Under the pieces are notes generated by a model. The model worked only from the letters and a program-made list of their open reading frames with translations, was not told the origin of the DNA and did not search any database. Shown one piece after another: positions 8,711 to 17,274 of a stretch of 64,000 bases of DNA. Made by a program: the position numbers and the translations under genes. Position 1 is the stretch's first letter; each line of letters opens with the position of its first letter. Location of the stretch: the NCBI RefSeq assembly GCF_016907695.1, contig NZ_JAFBCK010000001.1, positions 4,700,001-4,764,000 on the forward strand, in the 5' to 3' direction. This DNA comes from Actinokineospora baliensis. GTDB taxonomy: Bacteria; Actinomycetota; Actinomycetes; Mycobacteriales; Pseudonocardiaceae.

Positions 8711-9385
8711 TCAGACCAGCCGCCACCAGCCGTCGCACACCGTCTCCTTAACTGCGACCGCGGTGTGCCGATACCCGTCGGACCGCACCCGGCAGTACCC
8801 GTCGTCAACGACCCGCTTCACCGCGTCGGACAGCACCACCGCCAGGCAGGCCACCGGATCCCGCTCCAGCGCCGCCTTCACCTCCGCCGCGTCCACCAAC
8901 CGCGCCGCATGCACCATGGCGGAGCCAGACCACTCCGCACCCACCCGATCCAAGTGTCCAATATGGACAGCCGCGCGCAGATCAATCCGATACGCCTCAC
9001 TCGCGGCCACGTTGTGCTCGCGCAAGGCCGCCGCCACCGCCTCGACAAAGGTGTCCAACACCGCAACCACCGACACCGTCCCCGGCATCACAACAACCAG
9101 CCCATCCCCCCGATCGAACGTCTCGTCACCCACCCCAAGCGCCGCCGTCCCGGCTCGCACGCACCCGGCCACCCCCTGCCGCATATGCCGCTGCCCCACG
9201 CTGTCCCGCCGCCCCGACCCCTGCACATCGAGGTTCACCACAACCCGATGCGCCGCCACCACGTCGTCCCGTTGGTCGGGCTCGCCTGCCATCCCACCCA
9301 TCTGGGCGAAGACATGATTCCCCGCCGCCAGCTGCCCGTTGACGTTCCCACCGACCGACACCCGAACCTCACCCTGCCCGTGCAT
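8711..9385 (-). CDS. Class III nucleotidyl-cyclase-like protein with N-terminal amyloid-like motif
   Basis: The ATG at 9385 is preferred over the GTG at 9391 because AGGGGG is spaced correctly for it; the product is 224 residues. Near the N-terminus, VGGNVNGQLAAGNHVFAQMG parallels the motif of the downstream NTPase. The remainder resembles the class III cyclase homology fold: a first metal aspartate in VVNLDVQGSG, the second in DRGDGLVVVMPG, then VHIGHL and WSGSAMVHAARLVDA, matching the conserved I-G-x-H and G-x-x-V-N-x-A-A-R-L regions. Both metal aspartates are present, but the cofactor-binding residues cannot be confirmed, so activity is open. It is the first gene of a two-gene unit with the NTPase. 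Confidence 0.65.
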   Translation of the reverse strand: MHGQGEVRVSVGGNVNGQLAAGNHVFAQMGGMAGEPDQRDDVVAAHRVVVNLDVQGSGRRDSVGQRHMRQGVAGCVRAGTAALGVGDETFDRGDGLVVVMPGTVSVVAVLDTFVEAVAAALREHNVAASEAYRIDLRAAVHIGHLDRVGAEWSGSAMVHAARLVDAAEVKAALERDPVACLAVVLSDAVKRVVDDGYCRVRSDGYRHTAVAVKETVCDGWWRLV

Positions 9386-9619
9386 CCCCACGCCCCCTCA
9401 TCCGCCAGCACACCCGCGACAACAGCAGTTGTACCGGCGCGTGCGGCACGGCAATACGCCAATTGGCACATCACCGGGGGACTACGACAGCTTTGGAACC
9501 GCAAGCGAGCGTCGACACACCGGGAGGTTCCGAACCGTCGGATGGCGCGTCATCCTGCATGGCGCGACGACTGACTCATGGCGGAGGCTGTCGATTGGTA
9601 AAGTCCCTGCTCGTGCAAG

Positions 9620-10121
9620 GCAGCATCGGCCCCCACGGGCCAGTGAGGATCGCAGCACCGACCCTCCCGGGTTGGTGAGGATCGCAACCTCCAGCATGTC
9701 TCGGTCCACGCCGGGCATGGAGTCCTCGGGCAGCACCGACCCACTTGGGCGGTGAGGATCGCAACCGGCCTATCCAAGAAGCCGCCGCCAGCGCCTACGA
9801 GGCAGCACCGACACACTCGGGTCGGTGAGGATCGCAACGCCCAAGCAGTGCCCCGTCCACGCCGGAGCCATCACGAGCAGCACCGGCCCACCCCGCCGGT
9901 GAGGATCGCAACCGCGTGGGCTGGGCCTACGCGCACGCCGCCGGTCGCAGCACTGGCCTGCCCGTGCCAGGTGAGGATCGCAACATCGTGCAGGGTGGCA
10001 GGGGCGACTCCACTCCACGAGTGGCACTGGCCCACCCGGGCCGGCGGGGGATCGCAACCTCGACGACCAGACCTCCCTGTGCGGCGGCGGCACCGGCCTA
10101 CCTGGGCTGCGGAGGCCGCTA
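9620..10121 (+). CRISPR. Degenerate CRISPR-like array, 7 repeats plus a decayed eighth
   Basis: Repeats of 35-38 bp start at 9620, 9652, 9730, 9802, 9877, 9947 and 10021, with a decayed copy at 10087. Most begin GCAGCA and end GTGAGGATCGCAAC; the middle differs in each copy but always forms a hairpin. Stem arms such as CCGAC/GTCGG (9802), CCGGC/GCCGG (9877) and CTGGC/GCCAG (9947) change in compensating pairs. Unrelated spacers of 28-41 bp separate the repeats. The first two repeats are fused without a spacer. The 3' ATCGCAAC would make a typical 8-nt crRNA handle on the + strand. No cas gene adjoins, and the repeat differs from the type I-E repeat at 29.6 kb. The last copy runs into the stop codon of the gene ending at 10119. 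Confidence 0.7.
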
Positions 10122-12479
10122 GTCGATCACCCGGTCGAGTGAGGTGGCGGGCAGCTCCGCGCAGGGCTGGCCGCCGAGGTTGATTACCAGTGTCGCCTCG
10201 GCGAGCACCGGTAGCAGCTCCCGGCCGGTGGCCACGGTGGTCCGCGTTCCGGCGGGTACGTACCGTGGCGTGCTGTAGCAGGGCAGGTACGGCTCCACCC
10301 CGGTCGTGTTCGTGATCACCTGGGGCTGTCCGGACTCGTCGACCTGCACGAGGAGCTGCGTGTCCAGGGCCGCGCGGGCCAGGTCCAGCCACGACAGCCA
10401 CCGCGCGGCGAAGTACCCGAGCACCGCCTCGAAGTCCGACAGCGGCTCCGGGTAGCCCCGGCGGCGCGGTGACGGTCGGTAGCCGACGTTGAGGTGCTGT
10501 TCACCGGTGAGGTGACCGTCCGGCCCGACCCGGTAGTGGCCCAGCACGGCGACGTCGGGCGGGCCCTCGGGGAAGAACCGGGGGTTGAGGTCGGGGTCGA
10601 CGCACGGTACCCACCCGTCGGGTGTGCGGGCCGCCTCGGCGATCAGGGCGTCGGTGACCGGGGGGAGACCAGGGTTGATCATCTCCTCGATCTCGCCCAT
10701 GACGAGGTACGCGGCGAACGCCTCGGGCAGCACGTACAGCCGTCCGCCCGACGGCGACACCGCCGTCGCCACCCGCCACGACCCGGGCAGCACGTACCGG
10801 TGGTACTCGCGCTCGGCGTGCTCGGGTGGCAGGTCCCGCTGCTCGAACGGGGTGTCGGCGGCGTACGCGGTGTTGCCGTCCGGGGTGCCGTACCGGTCGA
10901 TCTCCAGGTCGTGGGTCAGTGTCACGGCCACCTCGGCGTAATCGCTCAGTGGCGGGTCCTCCTCGGAGCGCGTCTGGTGGGGGGACAGCCAGTGCGGCAA
11001 CTCCTCGTCCAGGTCGTAGCGCAGCGTGCCCTTGTTGACCTGCAGCTGCCCTATCAGGTAGGCGGCGGCGTCGCGCGGGTCCGCGAACCGCACGAGGAGA
11101 CGGCGCTCGCGACCCTCGGCCCGGTAGACGACGAACCACTCGTCGTCGCGGACCATGCACCAGGCCTCGTCGGTGTGCTCGTCGATGGCGACGAACCGGG
11201 GGCTGATCAGGAACTCCCGCATCGCCTCGCGGAGCGTGACGAGCGCTTCGTCGATCGCGTGCCTGCCCCGCTGCTCGTTGTCGTACCGCCCCATCGCGAG
11301 ATCGGCCGCGCGGGCCATGGCCAGCGAGGGCACCTGGTCGGGCAACGTGTAGCGGCGCTGGCGGATGTGGTCGACGAGCGCGAGCGTGGGCGGGATGTCG
11401 TGGTGCTGCAGGTAGTACGGCACAGAGCCGTGCCACACCCACACGCCGTCGGTGTGATAACCGCGCGGCACGACCGGCTCGTCGTCGTCGCCGAGTTCGT
11501 CGACACTGAAGCTGCGGGACGTGATCGCCCGCGGCGCGTCGCGGAGGTAGTCGAGGATGGCGACGCTCTCGACAGAATCGATCACCGGCCGGTAGGCGAC
11601 CGGGCGGCCGTCCGCGTCCACACCGTCGAAGATCGGGGCGATCAGCGCGATCGGCTCCTTCCTCTTCGACGGGAGGTTCCGGCCGCTGAGCGTCCAGGCC
11701 AGGCCGAAGCGCTGCACTTTCGCCGCCGCCTCGTACAACCAGGGGAAGATCGCCTCGGTCGGCCGCGGGAGCAGACGCAGTTCGTCGGCGAAGTTCTCCA
11801 GCTCGTCGCGGAAGGTGATCGGGGTGACCCACTCCTGCTTCGCCTCGATGTCGAACCGGTGCCGCGCGTCGCCATCGGCGGTGAAGTGGAATGACGCGGT
11901 GGACCACACCCCCGTCGCGGTGTTGTACTCGCGCATCCGCAGGCGGTGCAGCCATTGGCCGACCAGCGGGGGAGGGGCCCACCACCGGCGCTCGCCGTCG
12001 GGGAGTGTCACCCGCGCTTCGATCTCCATGCGCCGAACGGTGGCGCGGCAGTCGATCGACAGCTCGCGCCAGCCTTCCGGGGCGAGCTTCGGCAGCTCGG
12101 CGGAGACTGTGGGCAGTAGCGATTCGTGTTTGCTGGACCGCCAGTGTCCCTCGACCACTGGCGGGTACTGCGGCCACCGCGTCCCCGATGGCTCGACTTC
12201 TCGCACCTGGACGAGCCGTTCGTCGGCCAGGTGTCCGACCATCGGGTCGAGGTCGGTGCGCTCGGGGGCCTCGCCCTCGACCAACCGCCACGTCGTGGTC
12301 GACACGATCGACTCGAAGATCGTCTTCGGCACCCGCCGCCGCGGCAGGCCCTCCACATCCGACGATGACCAGTGCGGGTCGAGACTCGTCCCGTGCTCCA
12401 GGTAGGTGGTCGCGCCGGGGCCGGGCTGGAAGCGCACCGCCTCCGCGCCCCGGATGGCGATGTCGAACGACTCACTCAC
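10119..12479 (-). CDS. Large multidomain type VII secretion-associated / immunity-like protein
   Basis: The GTG at 12479 (AGGGGAG 8 bases upstream) gives 786 residues. Several regions recall families linked to actinobacterial polymorphic toxins. A YezG-like region holds APEGWRELSIDC and FADELRLLPRPTEAIFPWLY. A segment near residues 305-350 with DGVWVWHGSVPYYLQHH resembles domains found beside TNT-type toxins. The C-terminal part (about 620-700; WVPCVDPDLNPRFFPEG, HLNVGYRPSPRRRGYPEPL) resembles the type VII secretion-associated family and runs into an SseB-like end. It has no signal peptide or membrane segment and is probably cytoplasmic. With the toxin-like gene at 13045 nearby, an immunity or secretion-adaptor role is plausible. 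Domain borders are approximate. Confidence 0.6.
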   Translation of the reverse strand: MSESFDIAIRGAEAVRFQPGPGATTYLEHGTSLDPHWSSSDVEGLPRRRVPKTIFESIVSTTTWRLVEGEAPERTDLDPMVGHLADERLVQVREVEPSGTRWPQYPPVVEGHWRSSKHESLLPTVSAELPKLAPEGWRELSIDCRATVRRMEIEARVTLPDGERRWWAPPPLVGQWLHRLRMREYNTATGVWSTASFHFTADGDARHRFDIEAKQEWVTPITFRDELENFADELRLLPRPTEAIFPWLYEAAAKVQRFGLAWTLSGRNLPSKRKEPIALIAPIFDGVDADGRPVAYRPVIDSVESVAILDYLRDAPRAITSRSFSVDELGDDDEPVVPRGYHTDGVWVWHGSVPYYLQHHDIPPTLALVDHIRQRRYTLPDQVPSLAMARAADLAMGRYDNEQRGRHAIDEALVTLREAMREFLISPRFVAIDEHTDEAWCMVRDDEWFVVYRAEGRERRLLVRFADPRDAAAYLIGQLQVNKGTLRYDLDEELPHWLSPHQTRSEEDPPLSDYAEVAVTLTHDLEIDRYGTPDGNTAYAADTPFEQRDLPPEHAEREYHRYVLPGSWRVATAVSPSGGRLYVLPEAFAAYLVMGEIEEMINPGLPPVTDALIAEAARTPDGWVPCVDPDLNPRFFPEGPPDVAVLGHYRVGPDGHLTGEQHLNVGYRPSPRRRGYPEPLSDFEAVLGYFAARWLSWLDLARAALDTQLLVQVDESGQPQVITNTTGVEPYLPCYSTPRYVPAGTRTTVATGRELLPVLAEATLVINLGGQPCAELPATSLDRVID

Positions 12480-12562
12480 GACCGAATCTCCCCTGCGGTG
12501 ACTGCGTCCGCCGATACTATCGTCGGTACCGGTATCGGGCGGCGGAACGACGAGGTGTGGTG

Positions 12563-13039
12563 ATGGGGCGGGACCACCGCGATGTGGTGACCAAGCAACA
12601 GGGCACCCAACACCGGATGATCTTGCGTTACGAGCACGAGAGGGGCAGCGCGGACGCATACTGCTTGGCGCGTCTCGTGGTTCGTGATTCGCTGCCGCCC
12701 GTGGCTGTGCTGACCGCGTTTCGCCATCGTGACAGGCCCCCTGCTCTTGGCTACTCCGGTCGACCTGCGGATGCGTTGCGGGTAGCCGTTGGTGATTCGA
12801 TCGCCATCGACTGGGGCCAGGTGGTGTGGGCGTATCACTTCGGGGAGTTCTCCGATTTCTACATCGAAGGCGCCCCGGAGAACTTCGTGGTCGACGAGTT
12901 GGTGTTCTTCAACGGTCACTATCACAGTGACCTCGACACGTGCGTGGTCTACACCCCTGGGGAGTTCTTCGAGCGCTACGGGGAACTCGGCCTGGACCCG
13001 GTGCCCGACGTCGTGCAGGCCCTTGGGTGGAGGTTCTGA
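12563..13039 (+). CDS. Hypothetical protein, 158 aa, convergent with the toxin-like gene
   Basis: The ATG at 12563 (CGAGG upstream) opens a 158-residue soluble protein that I do not recognise. It is rich in aromatic and acidic residues (QVVWAYHFGEFSDFYIEG, VDELVFFNGHYHSD) and ends only 6 bp from the stop of the large secretion substrate on the other strand. It is divergent from the multidomain gene starting at 12479, with an 83-bp shared promoter region. Small acidic proteins beside polymorphic toxins are often immunity factors; that role is a guess from position. Confidence 0.6.
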   Translation: MGRDHRDVVTKQQGTQHRMILRYEHERGSADAYCLARLVVRDSLPPVAVLTAFRHRDRPPALGYSGRPADALRVAVGDSIAIDWGQVVWAYHFGEFSDFYIEGAPENFVVDELVFFNGHYHSDLDTCVVYTPGEFFERYGELGLDPVPDVVQALGWRF

Positions 13040-13044
13040 CACCG

Positions 13045-16000
13045 TCATCGCCGCACTACCCGCCACGGTGGTAGGTCAGGGGCAACGTCCCGATGTACCA
13101 ACCTGTCCAGCAGGACCGCCATCTCCACGGGGCCGATTCCGCCCGGTACAGGGGTGACAAGGCGGGGAACTTCCGACACCTCATGCTGTACGTCGCTGAG
13201 CACGGTTGTGCTACCGAGTTGCGGCACGAAGCCCGAGTCCACAACAAGTAGGTGCCCTTCGTGGATGTGTTCAGGCCCGAGGACCCGCGGGCTGCCAGTC
13301 ACCGAGATGACGATGTCGGCATCTCGAACCTGCCGCAGGTCGTCACCGAAGTCGAGCTTCATCAGGGTGGCGCCGTGGCTTTCCAGCAATCGCACTACGC
13401 CGCGACCTACGAATCCGCCCGATCCCACTACGGCGATGGCCGGCCGGTCAGCCAGGAACGGCTCGACCACCCGCGCGATACCGTCGGCGGTCGCGCAGGC
13501 GTCATGCGGCGACTCGGTTTTGGTTCCATGCAATAGTGCATCGATGTCCTTGTCCGCCTTGATCCGCTCCACAAGGGGTTGCATCGTCGGTCCGACGGGC
13601 ATCTGGACGATGATGCCGCTGACCTTGTCGTCGTCGTTGTACTGCGCCAGTAGTTCCTTGAGTCGGGACGGTGGTGTGTCTGCTGGGAGCACGTGGTGGT
13701 CGACCTGGTAGCCGAGGGCGCCGATGTTCTTTTCCTTCTGCACCGCCGATGCGCGGGAAGCGTCCATTTTGGTCTTCCAGCCGTCGGTCTCCGAGTCGGC
13801 TGCCTCGAAGCGGATGACCGCGACCTTCTTTTCCTGCTTGACGATGGTGTCGCGGTAGTCGCGGACGTACTCGTCGCGGACGTCCTTGAGGATCGAGCGG
13901 CCGGAGACCTGGTTGGGTTCGAGGACCTTGAGCTCGGAGACGACCTCGCCGCGCTGGGTGGCGCTCTCGGGGGCCGTCGCGGGCAGGTCGTCGCCCCAGG
14001 TGGGGTGGTGGCCGGGTGGGTTGGGCGACTCGTGGACGGTGTGCTGACCATCCGGGCCGTAGGTGTGCCACTCGCCGTTGGGGGGCCAGCCCGGGTGGTC
14101 ACCGGCGGGGCCGCCTTGGGCGCTGGAGGCGAAGAGGTTGCCGTCGTAGTCGACCCAGGCGTCGGTGTTGGGTGCGGTGACGGGCACACCCAGCTCCCTG
14201 GCCAGCCGCGCGGCGAACCCGTCCGGTGTCCGGCCCGTCTGGCAGCTGGTGAGGGTGATCGGCGTCTTGCCGTCCCAGTCGGGGTTGGCGCGCAGGACGT
14301 CGGCGATGTCGCGGACGCCGAGGTTGGACCGGCCGATCCGCACGTCGCCGCTCGCGCCGTGCATGTCGACGACGAACTGGCCGGGGATCTTGCGCAGCTG
14401 GTTGGCGGTGTGCCGCTCGTTGCTGTCCGTGCCGATGAACATCGACATGCCCGCGGCCGTGGCCCCCATGCCGGGCCGGTGCTGGTCCAGCCGTTCGTCC
14501 GGCAGCGGGGCGAGCCGTTGGGACAGCGGCTTGGCAGGCCGGGGCTCCTGCAGCCGCGCCCGGGTGTCCGGCGCCCGGTGCTCGAGAGCCTGCTCGTGGT
14601 GACGCGGACGCGGGTCGGCGCCGGTCGGCCCGAACGACGGCTGACCGTGACGGTCTGGCGCTTGGTGGTGCTCGGCACCGGGCACTTGATCACCCGGCGG
14701 TCGACCGTGGGGACCGAACGCCCCGGGGTTCGTGTGTCCCGGGGGCGCGTGCCGGGGATCCGGTGGGACCGGGCCGCCCATCGGGTGCCTCGGGGGAGCC
14801 CCGTCGTGCCGTTGCGGGAACCGCGGGTCATGCGGACCGGTCCCGGACCACGTCCCGCCCGGGTGTCGTGGTCTACCGCTCGGTCCGGATGGGTGCTGCG
14901 GGAACCGATCACCCGGCGGCGGCCCCTGCGGTGGGCGAGCACCGCCACGCGCAGGCCCGTTGGCGGGGACCGGCCCGCGAGCGTGCGTGAACGGCCCGCT
15001 GGCAGGCGGCGGTGTCCCGTACGGCGGACCACCCTGCGGCGGACGACCGCCATCTCGAGGTGCCTGCCCACCGGCTGGCGGAGTTCTGTGCGGAGCCGTA
15101 CCGGGGTGCGGTCGATGAGGTACGGGTCTGCTGGCGGGGGGCGTGCCGTGCCGGGCCGGGGGTGGTCCAGCTGGTCGTGCGCCGTGTGGGGATTGGCTCC
15201 CATCGCGTGGTGGCGCTCCACCAGGGGACGTCGTCCCGTACGGCGTGGGTCCGGTGTGCGGCGGGCGACCGGCCGGAGGTGTGCCGTGGGTCGGCTGGCC
15301 GCGGTCGCGAGGTGTCGGACCGGTGGCCGGGGGCGCGCCATAGGGAGGCTGACCGCCGCGCGCGTGTGGTCCGGCCGGTGCGTTGTGCGCGGGTCCGCGG
15401 CCGTCGGGGGATACCGGTCGGCCGGTTGTGGGCGTCCCACGGTTCGGATGACCGCCGTGGGCAGCGGGTCCGCTCTGGGGTGGATGACCGCCGCTGCCGC
15501 GCGTTGTTGTCGGGACGCCAGGGGCGGAGCGGCCGCCACCGGGCCCGGCCGGAGGTTGGGCACCGGCGCGGGAAAGCGGCCCGGGGCCTTGGGGGTGTGG
15601 TCGGCCTGCCTGGGGTGTACCGGGTTGCGGTCGGCCGCCTTGGGGTGCCGGTCCGCCGGGCACGCGTTGGGGATTGCTTCCGGGGCCGGGTGTGCCGCTG
15701 GAGCGCTGGGGGAATGCTTGTGGCGCCGGTCGAGGGGCCGCAGGCAGCGGTCTGGTGGCGCCGTCGGTGCGGAGGGCGCCATCGCCGACTCGCGGGAGTG
15801 GACGTGTCGGGGAGTGCTGCCGCCCGGCGTCGGGAGTAGCTGGGCCTGGGGCCTGGACGCGCGGCGGGGGCGCCACCGTGGGGCGGGTGCCGGTTGTCGG
15901 CGGCGTGCTGGTGCCCAGCGGTGTCGGTCGGCTGGGGGCGGAGGTGGGCGCCGGGCCGGACCGACCGGTGGGGGACTGGGTTCGTTGCGGTAGCGCCGGT

Positions 16001-16425
16001 GTCTTTGGGGCGGAGGTGACGCGGCGCATCGAGTCGGCGGAGGAGCGGTCGGTGCCGCGGGTGGCCTGGGCGGTCGCCTTGGTCTTCGCGCCCGCGTGGT
16101 CGGCCGCGGTGGCCGCCTGGTCGGCGCCGGTGCGAGCGGTGGCGATGGCGCGGTCCGCGTGGACCATCGCGACCTGGCCGAAGACGCCCGCGCCGCCCTG
16201 GCTGGCCGAGATGTTGAGCTTCGACGCGACAGCCGAGCGCAGTTGCTGGCCCCGGTCGGTGATGCGGCCGCCCAGGTTCTCGACCGCGTCGGTGTCCATC
16301 CGCGTGCCGCGGCCCGCGGGTGCGCCGCCGGGGGAGGAGGACGGTGTGGGAGGTGGGGATGACGGTGGGCTGTCGTGCCCGCCGTGGTGCGCGGACGAGC
16401 CGCGGCCGGTGCGGGGACGGGTCAT
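13045..16425 (-). CDS. Type VII secretion polymorphic-toxin-like protein: Pro-rich linker, clan-CD-like protease region and FolD-like C-terminus
   Basis: This is a 1126-residue modular protein. An Ala-rich helical N-terminus (about 40-140) is followed by a very Pro/Gly-rich linker (about 145-640). Next comes a region with VVDMHGASG (His689) and TLTSCQTGR (Cys728), the HG...SC arrangement of clan CD caspase-like peptidases, which could release the C-terminus. From about residue 840 the sequence follows FolD (methylene-THF dehydrogenase/cyclohydrolase): VSGIIVQMPVGP, DKDIDALLHG, AIAVVGSGGFVGRGVV, DADIVISVTGSP and TPVPGGIGPVEMAVLLDRL. The usual Tyr of the FolD YxxxK motif seems replaced while Lys remains. 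Its start overlaps the upstream stop as TGATG at 16425. Toxin function is inferred from architecture. Confidence 0.75.
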   Translation of the reverse strand: MTRPRTGRGSSAHHGGHDSPPSSPPPTPSSSPGGAPAGRGTRMDTDAVENLGGRITDRGQQLRSAVASKLNISASQGGAGVFGQVAMVHADRAIATARTGADQAATAADHAGAKTKATAQATRGTDRSSADSMRRVTSAPKTPALPQRTQSPTGRSGPAPTSAPSRPTPLGTSTPPTTGTRPTVAPPPRVQAPGPATPDAGRQHSPTRPLPRVGDGALRTDGATRPLPAAPRPAPQAFPQRSSGTPGPGSNPQRVPGGPAPQGGRPQPGTPQAGRPHPQGPGPLSRAGAQPPAGPGGGRSAPGVPTTTRGSGGHPPQSGPAAHGGHPNRGTPTTGRPVSPDGRGPAHNAPAGPHARGGQPPYGAPPATGPTPRDRGQPTHGTPPAGRPPHTGPTPYGTTSPGGAPPRDGSQSPHGARPAGPPPARHGTPPASRPVPHRPHPGTAPHRTPPAGGQAPRDGGRPPQGGPPYGTPPPASGPFTHARGPVPANGPARGGARPPQGPPPGDRFPQHPSGPSGRPRHPGGTWSGTGPHDPRFPQRHDGAPPRHPMGGPVPPDPRHAPPGHTNPGAFGPHGRPPGDQVPGAEHHQAPDRHGQPSFGPTGADPRPRHHEQALEHRAPDTRARLQEPRPAKPLSQRLAPLPDERLDQHRPGMGATAAGMSMFIGTDSNERHTANQLRKIPGQFVVDMHGASGDVRIGRSNLGVRDIADVLRANPDWDGKTPITLTSCQTGRTPDGFAARLARELGVPVTAPNTDAWVDYDGNLFASSAQGGPAGDHPGWPPNGEWHTYGPDGQHTVHESPNPPGHHPTWGDDLPATAPESATQRGEVVSELKVLEPNQVSGRSILKDVRDEYVRDYRDTIVKQEKKVAVIRFEAADSETDGWKTKMDASRASAVQKEKNIGALGYQVDHHVLPADTPPSRLKELLAQYNDDDKVSGIIVQMPVGPTMQPLVERIKADKDIDALLHGTKTESPHDACATADGIARVVEPFLADRPAIAVVGSGGFVGRGVVRLLESHGATLMKLDFGDDLRQVRDADIVISVTGSPRVLGPEHIHEGHLLVVDSGFVPQLGSTTVLSDVQHEVSEVPRLVTPVPGGIGPVEMAVLLDRLVHRDVAPDLPPWRVVRR

Positions 16426-17258
16426 CAGGTGGCGGTCTGCGGCACGTCATAGGGCTTGACGGCGTCGTAGGCGGACTTGGCGTAGCCGCCGTACTCCGCG
16501 AACCGCTCCAGCCCCTTGACCAGGTCCTCCATCTTGTGAGCGAGCTTCGCCAGCCGACCGCCCATGCGCCCCATCGCCGCGCCGAGCTTGGACAGTCGAG
16601 TGGCCATCTTCGTCGCCAGCATGGCGGCGCGGCCGCCGGCGTAACCCGCGAACGCCGCGATCGATCCGCCGAAGCTCACCACCGCGGACGCCGCGGCGAT
16701 CAACGCGCCGGTGATCAGCTCGCCGACGAGGTCGGAGATCCAGCCGAACACCAGCGACCGCAGCTCGCACACCAGCGCCCCCGACAGCGCGTAGATCGCT
16801 GCCGTTCCGTCCATAGTGGACCCCAGCGCCTCGTACTCGCCCGCCATGCGGTCCATCTCGGCGCGGAAGGTGTCGCCGGAGTCGCCTTCCCAGTCCGGCA
16901 CGGTGCCCAGGTCGCGGCGGTGTTCCTCGGCGATCATCTTCATCTCGACGGCGGCCTGCTTGAGCTGGTCGACATTGGCGTTGATCTCGTCGGGGTCGCC
17001 CAGCAGGGCGTCGAGCGGCTCGCGGATGAAGTCGATGTGCTCCAGCAGCCAGCCCACACCCGCGGACGCCAACGCGCCCAACGGATTGGCCGCCAACCCG
17101 ACGACGTCGACCACCACGCCCGCGCCGCCGAGCGCGACATCGATCACGTCGACGCCCTCGCCCTCGGACTCCGCGGTCAGCGAGTCGACGAAGCCGTTGA
17201 CACTGTCGACGACGCCCGCGCCGGTCGACCAGGTGGTGGTGCTGTTCTCCTCGGACAC
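16425..17258 (-). CDS. WXG100/ESX-like helical secretion partner
   Basis: The GTG at 17258 (GGGGAA upstream) gives 277 residues. After a Thr/Ser-rich start there is a hydrophobic, Gly-rich stretch, then a helical hairpin with DWEGDSGDTFRAEMDRM. This W-x-G-type turn followed by an amphipathic helix is typical of ESX substrates. Further hydrophobic helices follow (LITGALIAAASAVVSFGGSIAAFAG in two parts) and an amphipathic end. It lies between the YbaB-like gene (16-bp gap) and the toxin-like protein (one-base overlap), a common order for type VII substrate operons: DNA-binding-like protein, WXG protein, effector. It probably pairs with the effector for secretion. Confidence 0.75.
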   Translation of the reverse strand: MSEENSTTTWSTGAGVVDSVNGFVDSLTAESEGEGVDVIDVALGGAGVVVDVVGLAANPLGALASAGVGWLLEHIDFIREPLDALLGDPDEINANVDQLKQAAVEMKMIAEEHRRDLGTVPDWEGDSGDTFRAEMDRMAGEYEALGSTMDGTAAIYALSGALVCELRSLVFGWISDLVGELITGALIAAASAVVSFGGSIAAFAGYAGGRAAMLATKMATRLSKLGAAMGRMGGRLAKLAHKMEDLVKGLERFAEYGGYAKSAYDAVKPYDVPQTAT

Positions 17259-17274
17259 CGTGGTTCCCCGCGAT

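Noticed and set aside
9620..10121. Integron attC-like cassette array
   Set aside because: attC sites are also degenerate with conserved structure, but the expected RYYYAAC/GTTRRRY core pairs are absent (the tag here is TCGCAAC), no integrase is near, and the spacers are 28-41 bp without reading frames.
13693..16459. Long plus-strand frames opposite the FolD-tailed protein
   Set aside because: They are antisense shadows produced by the Pro/Gly-rich repeats of the real gene; their translations are Arg/Gly/Val-rich and have no domain.
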